This document shows, piece by piece, positions 19,073 to 26,160 of a stretch of DNA of 27,337 nucleotides. The number at the start of each line of letters is the position of its first letter. Position 1 is the stretch's first letter. The position numbers and the translations under genes are program-made. The notes under the pieces were generated by a model. The model saw only the letters and a program-made list of their open reading frames with translations, was not told where the DNA came from and did no database searches. The DNA comes from an uncultured Porphyromonadaceae bacterium (lineage in GTDB: Bacteria; Bacteroidota; Bacteroidia; Bacteroidales; Muribaculaceae). The DNA is taken from positions 1-27,337 of the forward strand of contig CAJJOX010000001.1 of assembly GCA_905193485.1 (NCBI GenBank). Direction: 5' to 3'.

Positions 19073-19080
19073 TAATTTTG
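19073..19080 (+). promoter_or_regulatory. Possible -7 promoter box (TAATTTTG) for the structured RNA
   Basis: TAATTTTG fits TAnnTTTG and lies just before the structured segment that ends in a terminator at about 19297. A TTTG at 19035 is too far upstream (34 bases) to be a standard -33 element, so this is a weak promoter call. Confidence 0.35.
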
Positions 19081-19086
19081 CAGTCG

Positions 19087-19297
19087 AATTGACCCCGGTC
19101 GGTTCACGACATATTGGAAAAATAAGAAGCGTTATGCTTATCTTGAACTTGAAAACGTAGGAAATTTTCAACAGTACTCAAAGATGGCATGATGGTTCCC
19201 TCGCATAGCGTGGGCTGCTGTCAACCACATCTGAGTACAAATGGTTTCCTACGACCTTCAAGTTAAGACGTGGCATAGTTGGCTCACGTTTTCTTTT
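19087..19297 (+). ncRNA. Unassigned structured RNA or leader with its own terminator
   Basis: About 210 bases without an open frame fold into a rod. AACTTGAA (19146-19153) pairs with TTCAAGTT (19257-19264), CGTAGGAAA (19156-19164) with TTTCCTACG (19245-19253), GTACTC (19174-19179) with GAGTAC (19233-19238), and AGATG (19182-19186) with CATCT (19228-19232). The tip carries CCCTCGC-ATA-GCGTGGG (19198-19214). A 5' hairpin GACC/GGTC (19091-19100) and a 3' terminator follow. This could be a trans-acting RNA of the element or an attenuated leader of the outer-membrane protein gene, which however has its own promoter-like box at 19374. I could not match it to TPP, cobalamin or c-di-GMP riboswitch consensus sequences. 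The remaining sequence from 18707 to 19403 holds the oriT and repeat features listed and no other gene that I can see. Confidence 0.55.
19266..19297 (+). terminator. Intrinsic terminator at the end of the structured RNA
   Basis: ACGTG (19268-19272) and CACGT (19285-19289), extended by GC/GC and flanking A/T pairs, form a stem followed by TTTTCTTTT. Its position directly after the rod-like RNA supports a defined transcript end about 107 bases before the next gene. Confidence 0.55.
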
Positions 19298-19373
19298 CGG
19301 AATAATCGCCGAGAGCCACGACGATATAACCCTAATATCAACATTTGTTGAGCATAGTCTTGTAACAAACAGC

Positions 19374-19381
19374 TATCTTTG
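19374..19381 (+). promoter_or_regulatory. Bacteroidetes-type -7 box (TATCTTTG) for the outer-membrane protein gene
   Basis: TATCTTTG matches TAnnTTTG exactly and lies 22 bases before the ATG at 19404. TTTGTTG (19344-19350) upstream leaves a gap of 23-26 bases, longer than the usual 19. It predicts a 5' leader of about 15 bases and transcription independent of the structured RNA. Confidence 0.5.
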
Positions 19382-19403
19382 GCATCATATAATAAACAGC
19401 TTT

Positions 19404-21503
19404 ATGAATCACAGAATCTCCATATCTATTTTTTGCGCCATTTTCGCTATAACGGCTATGGCGCAGACTGAAACCCCCGACTCAATCAAGACTCAGGAAC
19501 TTGATGAGATTGTGGTCGAAGCATCCAATCAACGTCTCAATGCCGAAGTATCGACGTACATTCCTATGGCTCGCCAAAAGAACGCAGCCCAAAACGCCGT
19601 ATCGCTTCTTTCCATGATGTCAATTCCCCAGATTAGCGTTGACCCGGTCAGTCAGGCGGTGCAGACTGCTCATGGACAGAATGTGTCAATCTTTATCGAC
19701 TATCTTCCCGCTACTGCCGAAGATTTGTCTGGAATGAAGACTCAGGACGTAAAAAAAGTAGAGTATTTTATCCACCCCTCCGATGCCCGCTTTCAAGGTG
19801 CAAAATACGTCATCAACTTTGTGATGCAGAAATATGAATGGGGCGGATATACTAAAATCACAGCCAATAAGTCATTTGGTGTCAACAGCACGGAGGCATC
19901 GGTCTATTCCAAAATGAAATATAAACGAATGACTTTTGATGTCTTTGCTGATGAAAACTACCTTACCAATCGCCATATCGGACAGAACTCCGTGGAACAT
20001 TTTAAATTCACTGATTTATACGGTAAAGGTCCACAGGATATAATTCGAACCTCTGAAACGAAGTCGAGCCTTTATCGCAACAACAGCAACGATATAAGTT
20101 TACGCGCATACTATATCTCTGATAATTTCCAGTTTTCAAATCGTTTGGCTTATAGCCTTGCAAATACGCCGCACAACGACTTGCAAAACATCTTATCATA
20201 TTCATCAGACCTATTGCCAATGTCAGAATCCTTCACTGACGCATCTTCAAGGGATTGGGCTTTGACTTATAACGGAAGCTATTTCTTTATGCTTTCAAAA
20301 TTGGCGGCTCTCAATCTGGACGCCAATTATACATACGGAAACAACAAATCAAACTCACATTATTACGTTCCCGACGATTTATCAATTATCAACAATGCAC
20401 ACGAAGATGTCCATAAATTCAATGTTTATCTGCACTTCAATTGGAATCCGGACAAGGCAAATCAATTCTCAACCCACTTTGGTGTCGAACACAGTTGGAA
20501 TATCATTAATTACCTCGGCAGTTCCCCGTCAAAACAGAATTATAATGTCGGAGTATATTTCCTTAGTCAAAATTACCAGCATATTTTCAATGAGCACTGG
20601 AATGTAGGCGGAAGCCTTGGCTGGATCTGGGAAACCAACAGAATATCAGGCGTAAAGGCTGACAATAATTACCCTCAGACCAATATCAACGCCACATGGT
20701 CACCGAACGACAAGAATCAGCTTTATCTTACAGCAAACTACGGCTCTATGTTTCCCGAAGCATCGCAGAAAAGTCCGAATATGCTGCAACAGGACGAACT
20801 TATGTGGTATAGAGGAACGCCTGAACTTAAAGATTATAAGTACTCCAATGCGTTACTTTCATATACATGGCTACCAAACAATAAATGGCAGCTGTCGGCC
20901 GATGGATATTTTGGTCTTATCAAGAACAGATGCGTTACCCTATATGCCCCTACCGGTCCCGACGGAACAATGTTGCGTCAGTATTTCAATGGTGGAAATT
21001 ATTTCAGCAATTACATCGGAATAAGTGCTACCGGCAAATTCTTCGGAGGAAAACTGATTGCCAAACTACGTCCCCAGTTCTGGATTCGCAAGACCACCGG
21101 CGACTACGCATGGAACAGCAATCAGTTAACCTGTACCGCTCAATTGACTTATTACTTGGGTAACTTCTACATCTTCGGATGGTATATGACTCCGAGCAAA
21201 TATCAGCAGACTCACAGCGGAATAATCAGCCGTACTCCGGCAAAATATCAGCTTGCAGTTGGCTGGGGCAAAGGCGCATGGAATATAAAAGCGTCGGCAT
21301 TTAATTTTGCAACTACATCATGGAAAAACTATGAAGAAACCCTTTCGAGTGAATATTATAGCTTCGACCGCACATCATTCGGCACACAACATCATGCCAA
21401 ATACTATATTTCTGTAACATATACAGTAGGATATGGTAAAAAGGTACAACGCAACGACGAGACTTCAGGAGCCGGAACCGCAGGGTCAGCTATTTTGAAA
21501 TAA
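19404..21503 (+). CDS. Outer-membrane beta-barrel protein (TonB-receptor-like), cargo between two mob modules
   Basis: 699 residues with a signal peptide (cleavage near AMA-Q, residue 20). A plug-like domain (about 28-142) includes LDEIVVEASNQRL, VSIFIDYLP and DVKKVEYFIHPSDARFQGAKYVINFV, the compact plug pattern of the 'outer membrane beta-barrel' proteins. A large barrel rich in aromatic strands fills the rest (NKNQLYLTANYGSMFPEASQ-like strands, RYxL repeats), and the end ...SGAGTAGSAILK is typical of this family. There is no CarboxypepD_reg or SusC-type signature. The ligand is unknown; surface exclusion, phage resistance or nutrient uptake are all possible. It has the opposite orientation to both mob modules and a lower GC content than they do, so it looks like inserted cargo. 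It is followed by a strong terminator. Confidence 0.85.
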   Translation: MNHRISISIFCAIFAITAMAQTETPDSIKTQELDEIVVEASNQRLNAEVSTYIPMARQKNAAQNAVSLLSMMSIPQISVDPVSQAVQTAHGQNVSIFIDYLPATAEDLSGMKTQDVKKVEYFIHPSDARFQGAKYVINFVMQKYEWGGYTKITANKSFGVNSTEASVYSKMKYKRMTFDVFADENYLTNRHIGQNSVEHFKFTDLYGKGPQDIIRTSETKSSLYRNNSNDISLRAYYISDNFQFSNRLAYSLANTPHNDLQNILSYSSDLLPMSESFTDASSRDWALTYNGSYFFMLSKLAALNLDANYTYGNNKSNSHYYVPDDLSIINNAHEDVHKFNVYLHFNWNPDKANQFSTHFGVEHSWNIINYLGSSPSKQNYNVGVYFLSQNYQHIFNEHWNVGGSLGWIWETNRISGVKADNNYPQTNINATWSPNDKNQLYLTANYGSMFPEASQKSPNMLQQDELMWYRGTPELKDYKYSNALLSYTWLPNNKWQLSADGYFGLIKNRCVTLYAPTGPDGTMLRQYFNGGNYFSNYIGISATGKFFGGKLIAKLRPQFWIRKTTGDYAWNSNQLTCTAQLTYYLGNFYIFGWYMTPSKYQQTHSGIISRTPAKYQLAVGWGKGAWNIKASAFNFATTSWKNYEETLSSEYYSFDRTSFGTQHHAKYYISVTYTVGYGKKVQRNDETSGAGTAGSAILK

Positions 21504-21521
21504 GGGTCTAATAAACAGATT

Positions 21522-21558
21522 AAAGGGAGCCACAAGTGATTAGCCTGTGGCTCCCTTT
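21522..21558. terminator. Strong bidirectional terminator
   Basis: AAAGGGAGCCACA (21522-21534) pairs perfectly with TGTGGCTCCCTTT (21546-21558), a 13-base stem with an 11-base loop. It lies between the convergent outer-membrane protein gene and the MobV relaxase gene, with T or A runs on both sides. Confidence 0.88.
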
Positions 21559-21561
21559 GCG

Positions 21562-23190
21562 TTATCTGATTCCGAAGCCTCTCCTGACTGTCTGTTTCAG
21601 CGATTGCCACTTTTCCTTGAACCATTGGAACACTCTCTTTCCTCCGAGATGAAGACGGTAGTTGTTGTCATCGGTCAGGTCTCGCTTGATTTGCACCTCG
21701 ACATTTCCGACATCAACATCTTTCTCCTCGTTGGGGTCATAGAGCGTAGAGCCTGTTTTTAACGACCTCGGCTTTCCGTCAAGCAAAGCCGTGATGAGCG
21801 AGTCTGACATCCTTACCTGTATGCAGTCTCTAATGGCGGGGAGAGCAGAAATGACACCGGGAAAGAACCGTCGGATAAGGGCTTCGGTTTCCTTATGTCC
21901 TCTGACTATGCTGTTATGCTGCTCTTTCTGCCTGTCGAGCTGCTGTTGCAAATCCCATACACGGCTGCGGTGGGTCTTGGCGGTTTCATCGGCTCGCTCC
22001 TTGAGCGTCCTGATTTCCTCGCGGCTTTCGGCGAGTTCGGATTCAAGTCTCTTGGTCTTGCTCCCTGTGAACCGGTTGGCGAGATTGCTTAGGGCATCCT
22101 TGCGGTTGGAATCGCGCTGCGCTTTCGCTTCCGCCGCTTCCTGCAAGGCTGTCTCTTTCTCTTTTCTCGCCGCCTCCGTCTCCTTGGCACAGGCAGAACG
22201 TTCTTCAATAAGCTTTGACTTGTCAGCCTTGATGTCGGCAATCTCGTCAGCGACTTTCTTCCTGTCGGCATCCAACCGCTTTTTCTCATCTGATAAAGCC
22301 GTATTGGTGGCGGCGAGAGAAGAATTTTCTTTAACAAGTTCCGTCTTGCGCTTTTCAAGCTCGCTGTTCTGCCGGGTCATCTCCGCATTGGCGGCTTTAG
22401 TTTCGGCAAAAGTCTTGTCCATCCAGCGGTTGCCGCGTTCAAGTTCCGCCTTGCGTTTCTCCAAAGATTGGGTTTCGGTACCGAGCTGCTCTTTCTCGGT
22501 GGCAAGGGTCGCCACGTCCTGCTCCAGATCCTTTTTCTTTATTTGGCATTGGCGATAGTATTCGTGCTGGTCAACATGGCGGGCTTCGGAGCCACGGATG
22601 CCGCGCTCCAGACCGAAGCGTTCCATCGCCTCGGCGTATGTGTCCTGAAACCGGGTGAGGTTCTCGCGGGTCATGATGTCGTTTGCGCTCAACCGTGGCC
22701 CGTCTTTGGACTTGGTGCGGTAACGCTTCCTGACATTGGACTCGCTTGCCTTCTTCTTTCTCTCGGTGGTGACTATCGGCACAACCGTTACATGAAGGTG
22801 CGGTGTCTGCTCGTCCATGTGGAGGTGTGCGCCGACAACATTCTGCTCTCCGAATGTTTCCTTTGCCCAACGTACACTTGACTCCGCCCAGTCGTCGAGC
22901 CGTCCTTCATCGGCAAGCCTACGCAAGGCGTCGCCGTCGGACGACAGCAGGACGTTGAGGGCGAGCACCTGGTTCTTGCCAATCTTCCGTGTCAGTCCGG
23001 CATGGTCAAGGCGATGCTGGATTGCCTCGCCCAGACCGTCAACTCCATCGGGATATTTGATGAAATCATCACGGTTGAGATAACGCAGTTCGACATGGGC
23101 ATTGTCGGGCTGTGTGCTACGCTCGATGTGTCGGGCGATGGCGGTGCATGAACCGCTTGCCTTCATGATGTGGAGTACGGCGTAACTCAT
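21562..23190 (-). CDS. MobV/Pre-type relaxase of module 2
   Basis: 542 residues from ATG 23190, preferred over the TTG two codons upstream because MSYAVLHIMK is the usual family start. The relaxase domain (about 1-200) carries the metal and catalytic motif HLHMDEQTPHLHV (122-134), the HxDExxPHxH signature of MobV/Pre proteins. A coiled-coil with Glu/Lys/Ala-rich heptads follows (about 215-430), then a basic C-terminal region. The family nicks oriT of mobilizable transposons and plasmids and needs a helper conjugation system. It is a different relaxase family from MobB of module 1. It follows the DUF3987 gene on the same strand, separated by a 397-base hairpin-rich region that probably holds its oriT. 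Confidence 0.92.
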   Translation of the reverse strand: MSYAVLHIMKASGSCTAIARHIERSTQPDNAHVELRYLNRDDFIKYPDGVDGLGEAIQHRLDHAGLTRKIGKNQVLALNVLLSSDGDALRRLADEGRLDDWAESSVRWAKETFGEQNVVGAHLHMDEQTPHLHVTVVPIVTTERKKKASESNVRKRYRTKSKDGPRLSANDIMTRENLTRFQDTYAEAMERFGLERGIRGSEARHVDQHEYYRQCQIKKKDLEQDVATLATEKEQLGTETQSLEKRKAELERGNRWMDKTFAETKAANAEMTRQNSELEKRKTELVKENSSLAATNTALSDEKKRLDADRKKVADEIADIKADKSKLIEERSACAKETEAARKEKETALQEAAEAKAQRDSNRKDALSNLANRFTGSKTKRLESELAESREEIRTLKERADETAKTHRSRVWDLQQQLDRQKEQHNSIVRGHKETEALIRRFFPGVISALPAIRDCIQVRMSDSLITALLDGKPRSLKTGSTLYDPNEEKDVDVGNVEVQIKRDLTDDNNYRLHLGGKRVFQWFKEKWQSLKQTVRRGFGIR

Positions 23191-23226
23191 AGGCAAGCGT
23201 GTTTGTGGTGTGGAACAATCGGAGTG

Positions 23227-23579
23227 TACGGCTTCTCCTTAAGCCGTATCGGGGTTTTCAAAGGGGATGTCCCCTTTGGCTCAGTAGGGATATTTTCAGC
23301 GTATCGGAACGATATGCGGCTCGGAAAATTCCCTAATGAGCTAAGGAATTTCCGGATGGCGTAATTTCCGTGCCGCCACTGCACGGATGGTACTGCACTG
23401 CCGTAGCAGTGGTACACCGGTATAACCATTGCAGCGGGAGCAATGGAATTTGCGATGAAAAAAGGATGTTTCACGGGATTTCAGTTTTGGAGTTTACCCT
23501 TGGCATTTTCGGCATTTTGGCACAAACGTGGGCTTCGGCATCTCCGTAGGAAATGCCAAAATGTCAATAATGCCAAGGG
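23227..23579. repeat. Hairpin array upstream of the MobV relaxase, candidate oriT of module 2
   Basis: The non-coding interval 23191-23587 holds at least seven inverted repeats. TACGGCTT/AAGCCGTA (23227/23241). CAAAGGGGA/TCCCCTTTG (23259/23270, 9 base pairs). CGGAAAATTCC/GGAATTTCCG (23322/23345, one bulge). CCGTGC/GCACGG (23368/23381). CACTGC/GCAGTG (23396/23406). CCATTGC/GCAATGG (23426/23440). The outer one is a long hairpin with CCCTTGGCATT/AATGCCAAGGG (23497/23569) enclosing GGCATTTTGGCA/TGCCAAAATGTC (23511/23554). The last lies just after the DUF3987 stop but has no T-run on the minus strand, so it is not a normal terminator. The place between a DUF3987 gene and a mobV gene is where related mobilizable elements carry oriT. 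Confidence 0.6.
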
Positions 23580-23587
23580 GTGAATGT

Positions 23588-25123
23588 TTATAATTTGGTG
23601 TACTTTCCGTGGGAGTCATGAGCGAAAACAACGCCCTTCCTGTCCTTGACGAACCGCTTGAAGCTGCGCTCCGGCATACCGCATTTCCCGGCTATCGCCA
23701 CGCCTTCGGCGGTGGTGAAATTGTCGGGCAACTCCGAGAGAACGGCGAGCTGCAACTCGGTCAATGCGTCCTCGCTGATGATGCCCTGCACCTTCGATGC
23801 GGTAGAGCGGAAATACTCGGCAAGTCTTATCGACCTCTCCACCGTGTCCACATCAATCAGTTTCTTCTCACCGCCACACGCCCAGTCGGCGAGAGCGAGC
23901 AAAAGAGAAAATCTGATAGCGTAGATTTCGAGTTTGCTTGCGATGGAGGTCAGGGTGTCGCTCCCGTCGGCGTTGCAACGGTCGGTCTGCTCGTTCTGCC
24001 ACTGATAGAGGCGGTCGAGCGCGTCCGGCGAGAAAGGAACATCCTCGGGGATAATCTCACCGTTGCCGTCAGCCTTCGGAACTATCCCGATAAGCCTTGA
24101 CAGGATTTCACGCCACGCGGCTGCGATGTCGAATGACGGCAGTCGGCGGGTGCGGTCCCATTTCGGTTTGCTCTGGTCGGCCGGGAACACATAGAGTATG
24201 CGCTCCATAAAACCGTTGGCGTTGCGGTTGTTCGCGGCGAGGTCGATAAGCACCTTCGGCTGTATCGTGCCGATGACGCAAAGGAACGGATTGCGGATGA
24301 ACACACCGCTCTGACTGCTCTTGCGGTCTGACATTGCAACCTTGTGGTTGAACACCGACATCCAGAACTCCGATTCCGAACCGCTGTTGTAGCGGTTGAA
24401 ATTCTTTACCCAACCCGCAAGTTCATCGTACATCAGTATCAGTCCTCGGGGATTCTCCGAGAGAATACGGTGTACCGCCTCGTTGGTCACGTCCTGCATC
24501 ATGAACCTGACGCGCCGTGGCTCGGCAGGGTTGAGTTCGTAACCGTTGGCTACCCTTTCTTTCGGTGTCAGCTCCATCGCAGCATTATAGCGTTTCAATG
24601 CTTCGGCAAACTGAGCCGCTTTCCCGGCATCGTGGTCGATGAGCGGCTGCATGAGGTAACTGAGCGGGTGGCTCTTGCAGACACCGGGGCATCCGACAAG
24701 GGCAACGAAAAGAATGGCGTATTCCTTCCACCCTGCCATAGCCTCCGCCGAATGGGTGTTGCCGATAACAGCGGCCATCGCCGTCAGCATCGAACCTGCG
24801 ATGTAGTCTTTCGGAAAACCGAGAGTGGCGTTTGCCTCGTTTACAATCTCCTGCAACTTTGCAGGCAGGACGTCAACGGGGAAACCGCTGATAATCTGCG
24901 CAGTCGGTTTTGTTGCAATCAGGCAGTCAGATGTTGCTGACTGATTGGTCACCATGTCATCCGCATGACAAGGCGGCAACTCATTCTGCTGATTTGTCAC
25001 TTCTGTCGGAGTGTCTGCGCACACATCGTCAGCTTTTGCAGCTTTCTTTGCGCTCGCTTTTTTCTCGCTGACCTTAGGCTTGGACAAGGTAGCCTTTACT
25101 GAGATTGTCGTTTCCTTTTTCAT
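23588..25123 (-). CDS. DUF3987-family protein (primase/helicase-like P-loop protein of mobilizable elements)
   Basis: 511 residues. A Lys/Ala/Thr-rich N-terminal leader (about 1-75) precedes the DUF3987 core. This shows a P-loop-like GCPGVCKSHPL (144-154), where the usual Gly before Lys is a Cys, and a Walker B-like segment LILMYDELAGW (229-238). Later come GSESEFW, RNPFLCVIGTIQPKVL, and NGFMERILYVFP with an arginine that could act as a finger. The family is common on Bacteroidetes mobilizable transposons, next to the relaxase and HTH genes, and is thought to take part in element replication or excision; no activity is certain. A C-terminal winged-helix-like part (LPDNFTTAEGVAIAGKCG, ERSFKRFVKDR) may bind DNA. 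Its start overlaps the HTH gene end by 4 bases (ATGA), indicating translational coupling. Confidence 0.85.
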   Translation of the reverse strand: MKKETTISVKATLSKPKVSEKKASAKKAAKADDVCADTPTEVTNQQNELPPCHADDMVTNQSATSDCLIATKPTAQIISGFPVDVLPAKLQEIVNEANATLGFPKDYIAGSMLTAMAAVIGNTHSAEAMAGWKEYAILFVALVGCPGVCKSHPLSYLMQPLIDHDAGKAAQFAEALKRYNAAMELTPKERVANGYELNPAEPRRVRFMMQDVTNEAVHRILSENPRGLILMYDELAGWVKNFNRYNSGSESEFWMSVFNHKVAMSDRKSSQSGVFIRNPFLCVIGTIQPKVLIDLAANNRNANGFMERILYVFPADQSKPKWDRTRRLPSFDIAAAWREILSRLIGIVPKADGNGEIIPEDVPFSPDALDRLYQWQNEQTDRCNADGSDTLTSIASKLEIYAIRFSLLLALADWACGGEKKLIDVDTVERSIRLAEYFRSTASKVQGIISEDALTELQLAVLSELPDNFTTAEGVAIAGKCGMPERSFKRFVKDRKGVVFAHDSHGKYTKL

Positions 25124-25506
25124 CGGCTGCCCCCTTTCTTCTTGGGCTTGTCATTGGGAACGAGCACACCCACGGCATTGCTGTCCTTGAGTCTGCTTTC
25201 AGCCCATGCCAGAAGTTCGTGGGCCTTGAAATGGAGCTTGTTGCCGAACTTCTTGTGTGGGATGGTCTTTTCGCTCGTCTCCTTGTAGAGCTGTCCTTTC
25301 TTGATGGGATAGCCGTTGGCGTTGAGAAACTCAAGGGCTTCTTCGGCGTTAAGGCCTTCATTGTCTTTTTTCGTCGCTTTTGCGGGAATGGCGGCAATAG
25401 CTGCCAGCACTCCCGATTCAGTGAGGTAATCCTCTACCGCGCCTTTCATGAGGAGCTTCAGAACCTCGATGAAAGGAAGATTCAGGAATTCAGAAATGTT
25501 TTGCAT
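25120..25506 (-). CDS. Helix-turn-helix protein, excisionase-like (HTH_17)
   Basis: 128 residues from ATG 25506 (MQNISEFLNLPF). An ATG at 25560 would add 18 residues rich in Asn, Gln and Pro that look unlike a folded domain; I cannot exclude it. The C-terminal part (about residues 50-120) has the winged helix-turn-helix pattern of MerR/Xis-like proteins: LNAEEALEFLNANGYPIKKGQLYK, then TIPHKKFGNKLHF and a closing helix AHELLAWAESRL. The tail is basic (KPKKKGGSR). Such proteins on Bacteroidetes mobile elements act as excisionases or regulators together with a tyrosine integrase, but no integrase is visible here. It is the first gene of a three-gene minus-strand set with the DUF3987 and MobV genes. 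Confidence 0.8.
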   Translation of the reverse strand: MQNISEFLNLPFIEVLKLLMKGAVEDYLTESGVLAAIAAIPAKATKKDNEGLNAEEALEFLNANGYPIKKGQLYKETSEKTIPHKKFGNKLHFKAHELLAWAESRLKDSNAVGVLVPNDKPKKKGGSR

Positions 25507-25728
25507 TTTTGGGAAAAGTGGATTAGTGGGTTGTGGATTGTTTTGAATACTCTCACGCATCAGTTTTCAGATGATAAGTGATATGCTGTATGCTCAACAT
25601 ACGGGTAGGCGGGTGTCGTCAGGTCATAGTTATTGCGTCACACCGGCCCGATGACTACACCCGGAGGATTAAAAGGCCGGCAGACACTGCAAAATAATAT
25701 CGGACTTGCGTCCATGCGATATGCTTCA

Positions 25729-25863
25729 GGGTGAACGTAGATGGATTGATTACCTTACTGCCCTTCCGGACGGGCAATAAAAAAGCGGGGCCTTGCCGAT
25801 ACGTCTGTCCAGACGTGCCTTTGGCGAGGTCTCGTAATAAGTCTTAATCCATCAATGTCACCC
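25729..25863. repeat. Branched inverted-repeat element, possible structured RNA or attachment/replication site
   Basis: The outer stem GGGTGA (25729-25734) pairs with TCACCC (25858-25863), GATGGATT (25740-25747) with AATCCATC (25846-25853), and ATTAC (25749-25753) with GTAAT (25834-25838). Inside are two hairpins. One is TGCCC/GGGCA (25759/25772), followed on the plus strand by AATAAAAAA. The other is CCTTGCC/GGCGAGG (25791/25823), enclosing the perfect ACGTCTG-TC-CAGACGT (25801-25816). On the minus strand the inner stem is followed by CCCCGCTTTTTT, so a leftward transcript could terminate or attenuate here, upstream of the HTH gene. Together this is a three-way junction of about 135 bases with no coding content. 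Confidence 0.55.
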
Positions 25864-25869
25864 TTTCGC

Positions 25870-25963
25870 AAGGGGTGTGGCAGGGGTGCGACAATCGTCA
25901 CCACCCCTTTGGGGTCGGTGCTTCGCAATGTCGCGAGGGGGTTAGGGCTACTGCCACCTAACC
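25870..25963. repeat. G/C-rich hairpin cluster next to the branched element
   Basis: AGGGGTG (25882-25888) pairs with CACCCCT (25902-25908) around a GAC/GTC inner stem. CCCC-TTT-GGGG follows (25904-25914), and GGTTAGG (25940-25946) pairs with CCTAACC (25957-25963). The rest of 25561-26160 has only short repeats: CCGGCC (25643) against GGCCGG (25674), two GACATT copies near 26017-26030, and TTGAC/GTCAA just past the Abi gene. I see no gene in it. Confidence 0.45.
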
Positions 25964-26160
25964 TTAGATAACTTCCTAACAAAAGAAAAAATGAAATTGT
26001 TCAGCCATGCCCGACATTAGTCTGACATTGGCCGATGAGTGTCTTTCATAATTTCTGTTTGATTCTTATTTCGGCGGCTAAGTTACAAAACAGTTACGAA
26101 ATATCCAAATTTTTGAAGCCTCTGAGGGCGAATCTGCGTTATGGAACTGATTTTGACAGG

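Noticed and set aside
19087..19297. Known riboswitch (TPP, cobalamin, c-di-GMP) or 6S RNA
   Set aside because: The core conserved sequences of these classes are not present; only the general rod shape resembles 6S RNA.
21791..22558. 255-codon plus-strand open frame inside the MobV gene
   Set aside because: It is antisense to the coiled-coil; Ser/Leu/Ala-rich translation reflects the repetitive Glu/Lys codons of the real gene.
23227..23579. CRISPR-like repeat array
   Set aside because: The hairpins differ in sequence, spacing is irregular, there are no conserved direct repeats and no cas genes.
25755..25982. 75-codon minus-strand open frame in the hairpin region
   Set aside because: It runs through the inverted repeats of 25729-25963 and its Pro/Arg-rich translation looks like read-through of structured DNA.
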